DNA from: Labia minor | Taxonomy: Eukaryota > Arthropoda > Insecta > Dermaptera > Spongiphoridae | Length of the DNA stretch: 64,000 bases | Reading direction: 5' to 3' | Assembly (NCBI GenBank): GCA_963082975.1 | Contig: OY720348.1 | Span: forward strand, 64,939,719 to 65,003,718 | In this document: piece by piece, positions 43,493 to 57,900 of the stretch | Numbering within the stretch: position 1 is the stretch's first letter | How the letters are laid out: each line of letters starts with the position of its first letter | Notes under the pieces: model-generated | What the model was told of the DNA's origin: nothing | Databases searched by the model: none | Seen by the model: only the letters and a program-made list of their open reading frames with translations | Program-made: the position numbers and the translations under genes

Positions 43493-43652
43493 GTAGCATT
43501 TTCGCTAAAATCTTAATGAAAAATGTCGTTTTTTCTATGAAATCCATGAAAATAATTGAGATATCGATGAAATTTGAATTTATTCGTGTTTAGAATAAGA
43601 AATAAATAAGAATGATATATAATTGATAAATTTTATATTTCTATTTAAAAAA
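43493..43652. repeat. Divergent marker monomer 1
   Basis: It starts GTAGCATTTTCGCTAAAATC and has GTCGTTTTTTCTATGAAATC and GAATGATATATAATTGATAA where ordinary monomers have the TTTGATAAAAATCAGAC and ATAAAAGATAATTTTAT parts. It is the first full monomer at the left edge of the array and may represent an older form. It is followed by a monomer with GATCAAAATCACTCTTATCT. Confidence 0.9.
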
Positions 43653-46600
43653 GTAGGATTTTCCCTTTAATATTTGATCAAAATCACTCTTATCTGAATG
43701 AATTCAATGAAAATATTTAAGAAATCGATCAAATATGAATTTATTCGTCATTAGAATCTGAAAATGAATAAAATAAAATATAAAAGATAATTTTATTCCT
43801 CGTATTTAAAAAAGTAGGATTATCCCTTTAATATTTGATAAAAATCAGACTTTTCCGTAAGAATTAAATGAAAATATTTAAGAAATCGATCAAATATGAA
43901 TTTATTCGTCAATAGAATCAGAAAATGAATAAAATAAAAAAAAAAGATAATTTTATTCCTCGTATTTAAAAAAGTAGGATTATCCCTTTAATATTTGATA
44001 AAAATCAGACTTTTCCATAAGAATTCAATGAAAATATTTAAGAAATCGATCAAATATGAATTTATTCGTCAATAGAATCAGAAAATGAATAAAATAAAAT
44101 ATAAAAGATAATTTTATTCCTCGTATTTAAAAAAGTAGGATTATCCCTTTAATATTTGATAAAAATCAGACTTTTCCGTAAGAATTAAATGAAAATATTT
44201 AAGAAATCGATCAAATATGAATTTATTCGTCAATAGAATCAGAAAATGAATAAAATAAAATATCAAAGATAATTTTATCCCTCGTATTTAAAAAAGTAGG
44301 ATATTCCCTTTAATATTTGAACATAATCAGACTTTTCTGTAAGAATCCAAAGAAAATATTTAAGAAATCGACAAATATGAATTTATTCGTCATTAGAATC
44401 AGAAAATGAATAAATTAAAATATAAAAGATAATTTTATCCCTCGTATTTAAAAAAGTAGGATATTCCGTTTAATATTTGCACAAAATCAGACTTTTCCGT
44501 AAGAATTAAATGATAATATTTAAGAAATCTATCAAATATGAATTTATTCGTCACTAGAATCAGAAAATGAATAAAATAAAATATCAAAGATAATTTTATC
44601 CCTCGTATTTAAAAAAGTAGGATTTTCCCTTTAATATTTGAACATAATCAGACTTTTCTGTAAGAATCCAATGAAAATATTTAAGAAATCGATCAAATAT
44701 GAATTTATTCGTCAATAGAATCAGAAAATGAATAAAATAAAATATCAAAGATAATTTTATCCCACGTATTTAAAAAAGTAGGATTTTCCCTTTAATATTT
44801 GAACATAATCAGACTTTTCTGTAAGAATCCAATGAAAATATTTAAGAAATCGATCAAATATGAATTTATTCGTCATTAGAATCAGAAAATGAATAAATTA
44901 AAATATAAAAGATAATTTTATCCCTCGTATTTAAAAAACTAGGATATTCCGTTTAATATTTGCACAAAATCAGACTTTTCCGTAAGAATTAAATGATAAT
45001 ATTTAAGAAATCTATCAAATATGAATTTATTCGTCAATAGAATCAGAAAATGAATAAAATAAAATATAAAAGATAATTTTATCCCTCGTATTTAAAAAAG
45101 TAGGATTTTCCCTTTAATATTTGAACATAATCAGACTTTTCTGTAAGAATCCAATGAAAATATTTAAGAAATCGATCAAATATGAATTTATTCGTCAATA
45201 GAATCAGAAAATGAATAAAATAAAATATCAAAGATAATTTTATCCCACGTATTTAAAAAAGTAGGATTTTCCCTTTAATATTTGAACATAATCAGACTTT
45301 TCTGTAAGAATCCAATGAAAATATTTAAGAAATCGATCAAATATGAATTTATTCGTCATTAGAATCAGAAAATGAATAAATTAAAATATAAAAGATAATT
45401 TTATCCCTCGTATTTAAAAAAGTAGGATATTCCGTTTAATATTTGCACAAAATCAGACTTTTCCGTAAGAATTAAATGATAATATTTAAGAAATCTATCA
45501 AATATGAATTTATTCGTCAATAGAATCAGAAAATGAATAAAATAAAATATCAAAGATAATTTTATCCCACGTATTTAAAAAAGTAGGATTATCCCTTTAA
45601 TATTTGATAAAAATCAGACTTTTCCGTAAGAATTAAATGAAAATATTTAAGAAATCGATCAATTATGAATTTATTCGTCAATAGAATCAGAAAATGAATA
45701 AAATAAAAAAAAAAGATAATTTTATTCCTCGTATTTAAAAAAGTAGGATTATCCCTTTAATATTTGATAAAAATCAGACTTTTCCATAAGAATTCAATGA
45801 AAATATTTAAGAAATCGATCAAATATGAATTTATTCGTCAATAGAATCAGAAAATGAATAAAATAAAATATAAAAGATAATTTTATTCCTCGTATTTAAA
45901 AAAGTAGGATTATCCCTTTAATATTTGATAAAAATCAGACTTTTCCGTAAGAATTCAATAAAAATATTTAAGAAATCGATCAAATATGAATTTATTCGTC
46001 AATAGAATCAGAAAATGAATAAAATAAAATATCAAAGATAATTTTATCCCTCGTATTTAAAAAAGTAGGATATTCCCTTTAATATTTGAACATAATCAGA
46101 CTTTTCTGTAAGAATCCAATGAAAATATTTAAGAAATCGATCAAATATGAATTTATTCGTCATTAGAATCAGAAAATGAATAAATTAAAATATAAAAGAT
46201 AATTTTATCCCTCGTATTTAAAAAAGTAGGATATTCCGTTTAATATTTGCACAAAATCAGACTTTTCCGTAAGAATTAAATGATAATATTTAAGAAATCT
46301 ATCAAATATGAATTTATTCGTCACTAGAATCAGAAAATGAATAAAATAAAATATCAAAGATAATTTTATCCCTCGTATTTAAAAAAGTAGGATTTTCCCT
46401 TTAATATTTGAACATAATCAGACTTTTCTGTAAGAATCCAATGAAAATATTTAAGAAATCGATCAAATATGAATTTATTCGTCATTAGAATCAGAAAATG
46501 AATAAATTAAAATATAAAAGATAATTTTATCCCTCGTATTTAAAAAAGTAGGATATTCCGTTTAATATTTGCACAAAATCAGACTTTTCCGTAAGAATTA

Positions 46601-49600
46601 AATGATAATATTTAAGAAATCTATCAAATATGAATTTATTCGTCAATAGAATCAGAAAATGAATAAAATAAAATATAAAAGATAATTTTATCCCTCGTAT
46701 TTAAAAAAGTAGGATTTTCCCTTTAATATTTGATAAAAATCAGACTTTTCCGTAAGAATTCAATGAAAATATTTAAGAAATCTATCAAATATGAATTTAT
46801 TCGTTATTAGAATCAGAAAATGAATAAAATAAAATATAAAAGATAATTTTATCCCTCGTATTTAAAAAAGTAGGATTTTCCCTTTAATATTTGATAAAAA
46901 TCAGACTTTTCCATAAGAATTCAATGAAAATATTTAAGAAATCGATCAAATATGAATTTATTCGTCAATAGAATCAGAAAATGAATAAAATAAAATATAA
47001 AAGATAATTTTATTCCTCGTATTTAAAAAAGTAGGATTATCCCTTTAATATTTGATAAAAATCAGACTTTTCTGTAAGAATCCAATGAAAATATTTAAGA
47101 AATCGATCAAATATGAATTTATTCGTCAATAGAATCAGAAAATGAATAAAATAAAATATCAAAGATAATTTTATCCCACGTATTTAAAAAAGTAGGATTT
47201 TCCCTTTAATATTTGAACATAATCAGACTTTTCTGTAAGAATCCAATGAAAATATTTAAGAAATCGATCAAATATGAATTTATTCGTCAATAGAATCAGA
47301 AAATGAATAAAATAACATATCAAAGATAATTTTATCCCACGTATTTAAAAAAGTAGGATTTTCCCTTTAATATTTGAACATAATCAGACTTTTCTGTAAG
47401 AATCCAATGAAAATATTTAAGAAATCGATCAAATATGAATTTATTCGTCATTAGAATCAGAAAATGAATAAATTAAAATATAAAAGATAATTTTATCCCT
47501 CGTATTTAAAAAAGTAGGATATTCCGTTTAATATTTGCACAAAATCAGACTTTTCCGTAAGAATTAAATGATAATATTTAAGAAATCTATCAAATATGAA
47601 TTTATTCGTCACTAGAATCAGAAAATGAATAAAATAAAATATCAAAGATAATTTTATCCCTCGTATTTAAAAAAGTAGGATTTTCCCTTTAATATTTGAA
47701 CATAATCAGACTTTTCTGTAAGAATCCAATGAAAATATTTAAGAAATCGATCAAATATGAATTTATTCGTCAATAGAATCAGAAAATGAATAAAATAAAA
47801 TATCAAAGATAATTTTATCCCACGTATTTAAAAAAGTAGGATTTTCCCTTTAATATTTGAACATAATCAGACTTTTCTGTAAGAATCCAATGAAAATATT
47901 TAAGAAATCGATCAAATATGAATTTATTCGTCATTAGAATCAGAAAATGAATAAATTAAAATATAAAAGATAATTTTATCCCTCGTATTTAAAAAAGTAG
48001 GATATTCCGTTTAATATTTGCACAAAATCAGAATTTTCCGTAAGAATTAAATGATAATATTTAAGAAATCTATCAAATATGAATTTATTCGTCAATAGAA
48101 TCAGAAAATGAATAAAATAAAATATAAAAGATAATTTTATCCCTCGTATTTAAAAAAGTAGGATTTTCCCTTTAATATTTGATAAAAATCAGACTTTTCC
48201 GTAAGAATTCAATGAAAATATTTAAGAAATCTATCAAATATGAATTTATTCGTTATTAGAATCAGAAAATGAATAAAATAAAATATAAAAGATAATTTTA
48301 TCCCTCGTATTTAAAAAAGTAGGATTTTCCCTTTAATATTTGATAAAAATCAGACTTTTCCATAAGAATTCAATGAAAATATTTAAGAAATCGATCAAAT
48401 ATGAATTTATTCGTCAATAGAATCAGAAAATGAATAAAATAAAATATAAAAGATAATTTTATTCCTCGTATTTAAAAAAGTAGGATTATCCCTTTAATAT
48501 TTGATAAAAATCAGACTTTTCCGTAAGAATTAAATGAAAATATTTAAGAAATCGATCAAATATGAATTTATTCGTCAATAGAATCAGAAAATGAATAAAA
48601 TAAAATATCAAAGATAATTTTATCCCACGTATTTAAAAAAGTAGGATTTTCCCTTTAATATTTGATAAAAATCAGACTTTTCCGTAAGAATTCAATAAAA
48701 ATATTTAAGAAATCTATCAAATATGAATTTATTCGTCAATAGAATCAGAAAATGAATAAAATAAAATATCAAAGATAATTTTATCCCACGTATTTAAAAA
48801 AGTAGGATTATCCCTTTAATATTTGATAAAAATCAGACTTTTCCGTAAGAATTAAATGAAAATATTTAAGAAATCGTTCAATTATGAATTTATTCGTCAA
48901 TAGAATCAGAAAATGAATAAAATAAAAAAAAAAGATAATTTTATTCCTCGTATTTAAAAAAGTAGGATTATCCCTTTAATATTTGATAAAAATCAGACTT
49001 TTCCATAAGAATTCAATGAAAATATTTAAGAAATCGATCAAATATGAATTTATTCGTCAATAGAATCAGAAAATGAATAAAATAAAATATAAAAGATAAT
49101 TTTATTCCTCGTATTTAAAAAAGTAGGATTATCCCTTTAATATTTGATAAAAATCAGACTTTTCCGTAAGAATTCAATAAAAATATTTAAGAAATCGATC
49201 AAATATGAATTTATTCGTCAATAGAATCAGAAAATGAATAAAATAAAATATCAAAGATAATTTTATCCCTCGTATTTAAAAAAGTAGGATATTCCCTTTA
49301 ATATTTGAACATAATCAGACTTTTCTGTAAGAATCCAATGAAAATATTTAAGAAATCGATCAAATATGAATTTATTCGTCATTAGAATCAGAAAATGAAT
49401 AAATTAAAATATAAAAGATAATTTTATCCCTCGTATTTAAAAAAGTAGGATATTCCGTTTAATATTTGCACAAAATCAGACTTTTCCGTAAGAATTAAAT
49501 GATAATATTTAAGAAATCTATCAAATATGAATTTATTCGTCACTAGAATCAGAAAATGAATAAAATAAAATATCAAAGATAATTTTATCCCTCGTATTTA

Positions 49601-51537
49601 AAAAAGTAGGATTTTCCCTTTAATATTTGAACATAATCAGACTTTTCTGTAAGAATCCAATGAAAATATTTAAGAAATCGATCAAATATGAATTTATTCG
49701 TCAATAGAATCAGAAAATGAATAAAATAAAATATCAAAGATAATTTTATCCCACGTATTTAAAAAAGTAGGATTTTCCCTTTAATATTTGAACATAATCA
49801 GACTTTTCTGTAAGAATCCAATGAAAATATTTAAGAAATCGATCAAATATGAATTTATTCGTCAATAGAATCAGAAAATGAATAAAATAAAATATAAAAG
49901 ATAATTTTATCCCTCGTATTTAAAAAAGTAGGATTTTCCCTTTAATATTTGATAAAAATCAGACTTTTCCATAAGAATTCAATGAAAATATTTAAGAAAT
50001 CGATCAAATATGAATTTATTCGTCAATAGAATCAGAAAATGAATAAAATAAAATATAAAAGATAATTTTATTCCTCGTATTTAAAAAAGTAGGATTATCC
50101 CTTTAATATTTGATAAAAATCAGACTTTTCCGTAAGAATTAAATGAAAATATTTAAGAAATCGATCAAATATGAATTTATTCGTCAATAGAATCAGAAAA
50201 TGAATAAAATAAAATATCAAAGATAATTTTATCCCACGTATTTAAAAAAGTAGGATTTTCACTTTAATATTTGATAAAAATCAGACTTTTCCGTAAGAAT
50301 TAAATGAAAATATTTAAGAAATCGATCAAATATGAATTTATTCGTCAATAGAATCAGAAAATGAATAAAATAAAATATAAAAGATAATTTTATTCCTCGT
50401 ATTTAAAAAAGTAGGATATTCCCTTTAATATTTGAACATAATCAGACTTTTCTGTAAGAATCCAATGAAAATATTTAAGAAATCGATCAAATATGAATTT
50501 ATTCGTCATTAGAATCAGAAAATGAATAAATTAAAATATAAAAGATAATTTTATCCCTCGTATTTAAAAAAGTAGGATATTCCGTTTAATATTTGCACAA
50601 AATCAGACTTTTCCGTAAGAATTAAATGATAATATTTAAGAAATCTATCAAATATGAATTTATTCGTCACTAGAATCAGAAAATGAATAAAATAAAATAT
50701 CAAAGATAATTTTATCCCTCGTATTTAAAAAAGTAGGATTTTCCCTTTAATATTTGATAAAAATCAGACTTTTCCGTAAGAATTAAATGAAAATATTTAA
50801 GAAATCGATCAAATATGAATTTATTCGTCAATAGAATCAGAAAATGAATAAAATAAAATATAAAAGATAATTTTATCCCTCGTATTTAAAAAAGTAGGAT
50901 TTTCCCTTTAATATTTGAACATAATCAGACTTTTCCGTAAGAATCCAATGAAAATATTTAAGAAATCTATCAAATATGAATTTATTCGTTATTAGAATCA
51001 GAAAATGAATAAAATAAAATATCAAAGATAATTTTATCCCTCGTATTTAAAAAAGTAGGATTTTCCCTTTAATATTTGATAAAAATCAGACTTTTCCGTA
51101 AGAATTAAATGAAAATATTTAAGAAATCTATCAAATATGAATTTATTCGTCACTAGAATCAGAAAATGAAAAAAATAAAATATAAAAGATAATTTTATTC
51201 CTCGTATTTAAAAAAGATGGATTTTCCCTTTAATATTTGATAAAAATCAGACTTTTCCGTAAGAATTAAATGAAAATATTTAAGAAATCGATCAAATATG
51301 AATTTATTCGTCATTAGAATTAGAAAATGAATAAAATAAAATATAAAAGATAATTTTATTCCTCGTATTTAAAAAAGTAGGATTATCCCTTTAATATTTG
51401 ATAAAAATCAGACTTTTCCGTAAGAATTCAATAAAAATATTTAAGAAATCGATCAAATATGAATTTATTCGTCACTAGAATCAGAAAATGAATAAAATAA
51501 AATATCAAAGATAATTTTATCCCTCGTATTTAAAAAA

Positions 51538-51697
51538 GTAGCATTTTCGCTAAAATCTTAATGAAAAATGTCGTTTTTTCTATGAAATCCATGAAAATAA
51601 TTGAGATATCGATGAAATTTGAATTTATTCGTGTTTAGAATAAGAAATAAATAAGAATGATATATAATTGATAAATTTTATATTTCTATTTAAAAAA
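51538..51697. repeat. Divergent marker monomer 2
   Basis: Nearly identical to marker 1, including the following GATCAAAATCACTC monomer. It lies 8045 bp (50 periods) after marker 1. Confidence 0.9.
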
Positions 51698-53628
51698 GTA
51701 GGATTTTCCCTTTAATATTTGATCAAAATCACTCTTATCTGAATGAATTCAATGAAAATATTTAAGAAATCGATCAAATATGAATTTATTCGTCATTAGA
51801 ATCTGAAAATGAATAAAATAAAATATAAAAGATAATTTTATTCCTCGTATTTAAAAAAGTAGGATTATCCCTTTAATATTTGATAAAAATCAGACTTTTC
51901 CGTAAGAATTAAATGAAAATATTTAAGAAATCGATCAAATATGAATTTATTCGTCAATAGAATCAGAAAATGAATAAAATAAAAAAAAAAGATAATTTTA
52001 TTCCTCGTATTTAAAAAAGTAGGATTATCCCTTTAATATTTGATAAAAATCAGACTTTTCCATAAGAATTCAATGAAAATATTTAAGAAATCGATCAAAT
52101 ATGAATTTATTCGTCAATAGAATCAGAAAATGAATAAAATAAAATATCAAAGATAATTTTATCCCTCGTATTTAAAAAAGTAGGATATTCCCTTTAATAT
52201 TTGAACATAATCAGACTTTTCTGTAAGAATCCAATGAAAATATTTAAGAAATCGATCAAATATGAATTTATTCGTCATTAGAATCAGAAAATGAATAAAT
52301 TAAAATATAAAAGATAATTTTATCCCTCGTATTTAAAAAAGTAGGATATTCCGTTTAATATTTGCACAAAATCAGACTTTTCCGTAAGAATTAAATGATA
52401 ATATTTAAGAAATCTATCAAATATGAATTTATTCGTCACTAGAATCAGAAAATGAATAAAATAAAATATCAAAGATAATTTTATCCCTCGTATTTAAAAA
52501 AGTAGGATTTTCCCTTTAATATTTGAACATAATCAGACTTTTCTGTAAGAATCCAATGAAAATATTTAAGAAATCGATCAAATATGAATTTATTCGTCAA
52601 TAGAATCAGAAAATGAATAAAATAAAATATCAAAGATAATTTTATCCCACGTATTTAAAAAAGTAGGATTTTCCCTTTAATATTTGAACATAATCAGACT
52701 TTTCTGTAAGAATCCAATGAAAATATTTAAGAAATCTATCAAATATGAATTTATTCGTCACTAGAATCAGAAAATGAATAAAATAAAATATCAAAGATAA
52801 TTTTATCCCTCGTATTTAAAAAAGTAGGATTTTCCCTTTAATATTTGATAAAAATCAGACTTTTCCGTAAGAATTAAATGAAAATATTTAAGAAATCGAT
52901 CAAATATGAATTTATTCGTCAATAGAATCAGAAAATGAATAAAATAAAATATAAAAGATAATTTTATCCCTCGTATTTAAAAAAGTAGGATTTTCCCTTT
53001 AATATTTGAACATAATCAGACTTTTCCGTAAGAATCCAATGAAAATATTTAAGAAATCTATCAAATATGAATTTATTCGTTATTAGAATCAGAAAATGAA
53101 TAAAATAAAATATCAAAGATAATTTTATCCCTCGTATTTAAAAAAGTAGGATTTTCCCTTTAATATTTGATAAAAATCAGACTTTTCCGTAAGAATTAAA
53201 TGAAAATATTTAAGAAATCTATCAAATATGAATTTATTCGTCACTAGAATCAGAAAATGAAAAAAATAAAATATAAAAGATAATTTTATTCCTCGTATTT
53301 AAAAAAGATGGATTTTCCCTTTAATATTTGATAAAAATCAGACTTTTCCGTAAGAATTAAATGAAAATATTTAAGAAATCGATCAAATATGAATTTATTC
53401 GTCATTAGAATTAGAAAATGAATAAAATAAAATATAAAAGATAATTTTATTCCTCGTATTTAAAAAAGTAGGATTATCCCTTTAATATTTGATAAAAATC
53501 AGACTTTTCCGTAAGAATTCAATAAAAATATTTAAGAAATCGATCAAATATGAATTTATTCGTCACTAGAATCAGAAAATGAATAAAATAAAATATCAAA
53601 GATAATTTTATCCCTCGTATTTAAAAAA
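51538..53628. repeat. 13-monomer higher-order unit
   Basis: The unit runs from one marker monomer to the next. Its end (GATGG monomer, then the GAATTAGAAAATG monomer, then the marker) is identical in order to the ends before markers 2, 3 and 5. The first four monomers are repeated after marker 3, where one base differs (GAAATAAATG for GAATTAAATG). After that the two blocks diverge in monomer order. Confidence 0.75.
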
Positions 53629-53788
53629 GTAGCATTTTCGCTAAAATCTTAATGAAAAATGTCGTTTTTTCTATGAAATCCATGAAAATAATTGAGATAT
53701 CGATGAAATTTGAATTTATTCGTGTTTAGAATAAGAAATAAATAAGAATGATATATAATTGATAAATTTTATATTTCTATTTAAAAAA
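53629..53788. repeat. Divergent marker monomer 3
   Basis: Lies 2091 bp (13 periods) after marker 2. The monomers preceding it (AAAAAAGATGG start at 53307) match those preceding marker 2 (51216). Confidence 0.9.
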
Positions 53789-54753
53789 GTAGGATTTTCC
53801 CTTTAATATTTGATCAAAATCACTCTTATCTGAATGAATTCAATGAAAATATTTAAGAAATCGATCAAATATGAATTTATTCGTCATTAGAATCTGAAAA
53901 TGAATAAAATAAAATATAAAAGATAATTTTATTCCTCGTATTTAAAAAAGTAGGATTATCCCTTTAATATTTGATAAAAATCAGACTTTTCCGTAAGAAA
54001 TAAATGAAAATATTTAAGAAATCGATCAAATATGAATTTATTCGTCAATAGAATCAGAAAATGAATAAAATAAAAAAAAAAGATAATTTTATTCCTCGTA
54101 TTTAAAAAAGTAGGATTATCCCTTTAATATTTGATAAAAATCAGACTTTTCCATAAGAATTCAATGAAAATATTTAAGAAATCGATCAAATATGAATTTA
54201 TTCGTCAATAGAATCAGAAAATGAATAAAATAAAATATAAAAGATAATTTTATTCCTCGTATTTAAAAAAGTAGGATTATCCCTTTAATATTTGATAAAA
54301 ATCAGACTTTTCCGTAAGAATTAAATGAAAATATTTAAGAAATCGATCAAATATGAATTTATTCGTCACTAGAATCAGAAAATGAATAAAATAAAATATC
54401 AAAGATAATTTTATCCCTCGTATTTAAAAAAGTAGGATTTTCCCTTTAATATTTGAACATAATCAGACTTTTCTGTAAGAATCCAATGAAAATATTTAAG
54501 AAATCGATCAAATATGAATTTATTCGTCAATAGAATCAGAAAATGAATAAAATAAAATATCAAAGATAATTTTATCCCACGTATTTAAAAAAGTAGGATT
54601 TTCCCTTTAATATTTGAACATAATCAGACTTTTCTGTAAGAATCCAATGAAAATATTTAAGAAATCTATCAAATATGAATTTATTCGTCACTAGAATCAG
54701 AAAATGAATAAAATAAAATATCAAAGATAATTTTATCCCTCGTATTTAAAAAA

Positions 54754-54913
54754 GTAGCATTTTCGCTAAAATCTTAATGAAAAATGTCGTTTTTTCTATG
54801 AAATCCATGAAAATAATTGAGATATCGATGAAATTTGAATTTATTCGTGTTTAGAATAAGAAATAAATAAGAATGATATATAATTGATAAATTTTATATT
54901 TCTATTTAAAAAA
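54754..54913. repeat. Divergent marker monomer 4
   Basis: Lies 1125 bp (7 periods) after marker 3. It begins a block that is repeated at marker 5. Confidence 0.9.
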
Positions 54914-57900
54914 GTAGGATTTTCCCTTTAATATTTGATCAAAATCACTCTTATCTGAATGAATTCAATGAAAATATTTAAGAAATCGATCAAATATGAA
55001 TTTATTCGTCATTAGAATCTGAAAATGAATAAAATAAAATATAAAAGATAATTTTATTCCTCGTATTTAAAAAAGTAGGATTATCCCTTTAATATTTGAT
55101 AAAAATCAGACTTTTCCGTAAGAATTAAATGAAAATATTTAAGAAATCGATCAAATATGAATTTATTCGTCAATAGAATCAGAAAATGAATAAAATAAAA
55201 AAAAAGATAATTTTATTCCTCGTATTTAAAAAAGTAGGATTATCCCTTTAATATTTGATAAAAATCAGACTTTTCCATAAGAATTCAATGAAAATATTTA
55301 AGAAATCGATCAAATATGAATTTATTCGTCAATAGAATCAGAAAATGAATAAAATAAAATATAAAAGATAATTTTATTCCTCGTATTTAAAAAAGTAGGA
55401 TTATCCCTTTAATATTTGATAAAAATCAGACTTTTCCGTAAGAATTAAATGAAAATATTTAAGAAATCGATCAAATATGAATTTATTCGTCAATAGAATC
55501 AGAAAATGAATAAAATAAAATATCAAAGATAATTTTATCCCTCGTATTTAAAAAAGTAGGATATTCCCTTTAATATTTGAACATAATCAGACTTTTCTGT
55601 AAGAATCCAATGAAAATATTTAAGAAATCGATCAAATATGAATTTATTCGTCATTAGAATCAGAAAATGAATAAATTAAAATATAAAAGATAATTTTATC
55701 CCTCGTATTTAAAAAAGTAGGATATTCCGTTTAATATTTGCACAAAATCAGACTTTTCCGTAAGAATTAAATGATAATATTTAAGAAATCTATCAAATAT
55801 GAATTTATTCGTCACTAGAATCAGAAAATGAATAAAATAAAATATCAAAGATAATTTTATCCCTCGTATTTAAAAAAGTAGGATTTTCCCTTTAATATTT
55901 GAACATAATCAGACTTTTCTGTAAGAATCCAATGAAAATATTTAAGAAATCGATCAAATATGAATTTATTCGTCATTAGAATCAGAAAATGAATAAATTA
56001 AAATATAAAAGATAATTTTATCCCTCGTATTTAAAAAAGTAGGATATTCCGTTTAATATTTGCACAAAATCAGACTTTTCCGTAAGAATTAAATGATAAT
56101 ATTTAAGAAATCTATCAAATATGAATTTATTCGTCAATAGAATCAGAAAATGAATAAAATAAAATATCAAAGATAATTTTATCCCACGTATTTAAAAAAG
56201 TAGGATTTTCCCTTTAATATTTGAACATAATCAGACTTTTCTGTAAGAATCCAATGAAAATATTTAAGAAATCTATCAAATATGAATTTATTCGTCACTA
56301 GAATCAGAAAATGAATAAAATAAAATATCAAAGATAATTTTATCCCTCGTATTTAAAAAAGTAGGATTTTCCCTTTAATATTTGAACATAATCAAACTTT
56401 TCTATAAGAATCCAATGAAAATATTTAAGAAATCGATCAAATATGAATTTATTCGTCAATAGAATCAGAAAATGAATAAAATAAAATATCAAAGATAATT
56501 TTATCCCTCGTATTTAAAAAAGTAGGATTTTCCCTTTAATATTTGAACATAATCAGACTTTTCCGTAAGAATCCATTGAAAATATTTAAGAAATCTATCA
56601 AATATGAATTTATTCGTTATTAGAATCAGAAAATGAATAAAATAAAATATCAAAGATAATTTTATCCCTCGTATTTAAAAAAGTAGGATTTTCCCTTTAA
56701 TATTTGATAAAAATCAGACTTTTCCGTAAGAATTAAATGAAAATATTTAAGAAATCTATCAAATATGAATTTATTCGTCACTAGAATCAGAAAATGAAAA
56801 AAATAAAATATAAAAGATAATTTTATTCCTCGTATTTAAAAAAGAAGGATTTTCCCTTTAATATTTGATAAAAATCAGACTTTTCCGTAAGAATTAAATG
56901 AAAATATTTAAGAAATCGATCAAATATGAATTTATTCGTCATTAGAATTAGAAAATGAATAAAATAAAATATAAAAGATAATTTTATTCCTCGTATTTAA
57001 AAAAGTAGGATTATCCCTTTAATATTTGATAAAAATCAGACTTTTCCGTAAGAATTCAATAAAAATATTTAAGAAATCGATCAAATATGAATTTATTCGT
57101 CACTAGAATCAGAAAATGAATAAAATAAAATATCAAAGATAATTTTATCCCTCGTATTTAAAAAAGTAGGATTTTCCCTTTAATATTTGAACATAATCAG
57201 ACTTTTCTGTAAGAATCCAATGAAAATATTTAAGAAATCGATCAAATATGAATTTATTCGTCAATAGAATCAGAAAATGAATAAAATAAAATATCAAAGA
57301 TAATTTTATCCCTCGTATTTAAAAAAGTAGGATTTTCCCTTTAATATTTGAACATAATCAGACTTTTCTGTAAGAATCCAATGAAAATATTTAAGAAATC
57401 GATCAAATATGAATTTATTCGTCAATAGAATCAGAAAATGAATAAAATAAAATATCAAAGATAATTTTATCCCTCGTATTTAAAAAAGTAGGATTTTCCC
57501 TTTAATATTTGAACATAATCAGACTTTTCTGTAAGAATCCAATGAAAATATTTAAGAAATCGATCAAATATGAATTTATTCGTCAATAGAATCAGAAAAT
57601 GAATAAAATAAAATATAAAAGATAATTTTATTCCTCGTATTTAAAAAAGTAGGATTATCCCTTTAATATTTGATAAAAATCAGACTTTTCCGTAAGAATT
57701 CAATAAAAATATTTAAGAAATCTATCAAATATGAATTTATTCGTTATTAGAATCAGAAAATGAATAAAATAAAATATCAAAGATAATTTTATCCCTCGTA
57801 TTTAAAAAAGTAGGATTTTCCCTTTAATATTTGATAAAAATCAGACTTTTCCGTAAGAATTAAATGAAAATATTTAAGAAATCTATCAAATATGAATTTA

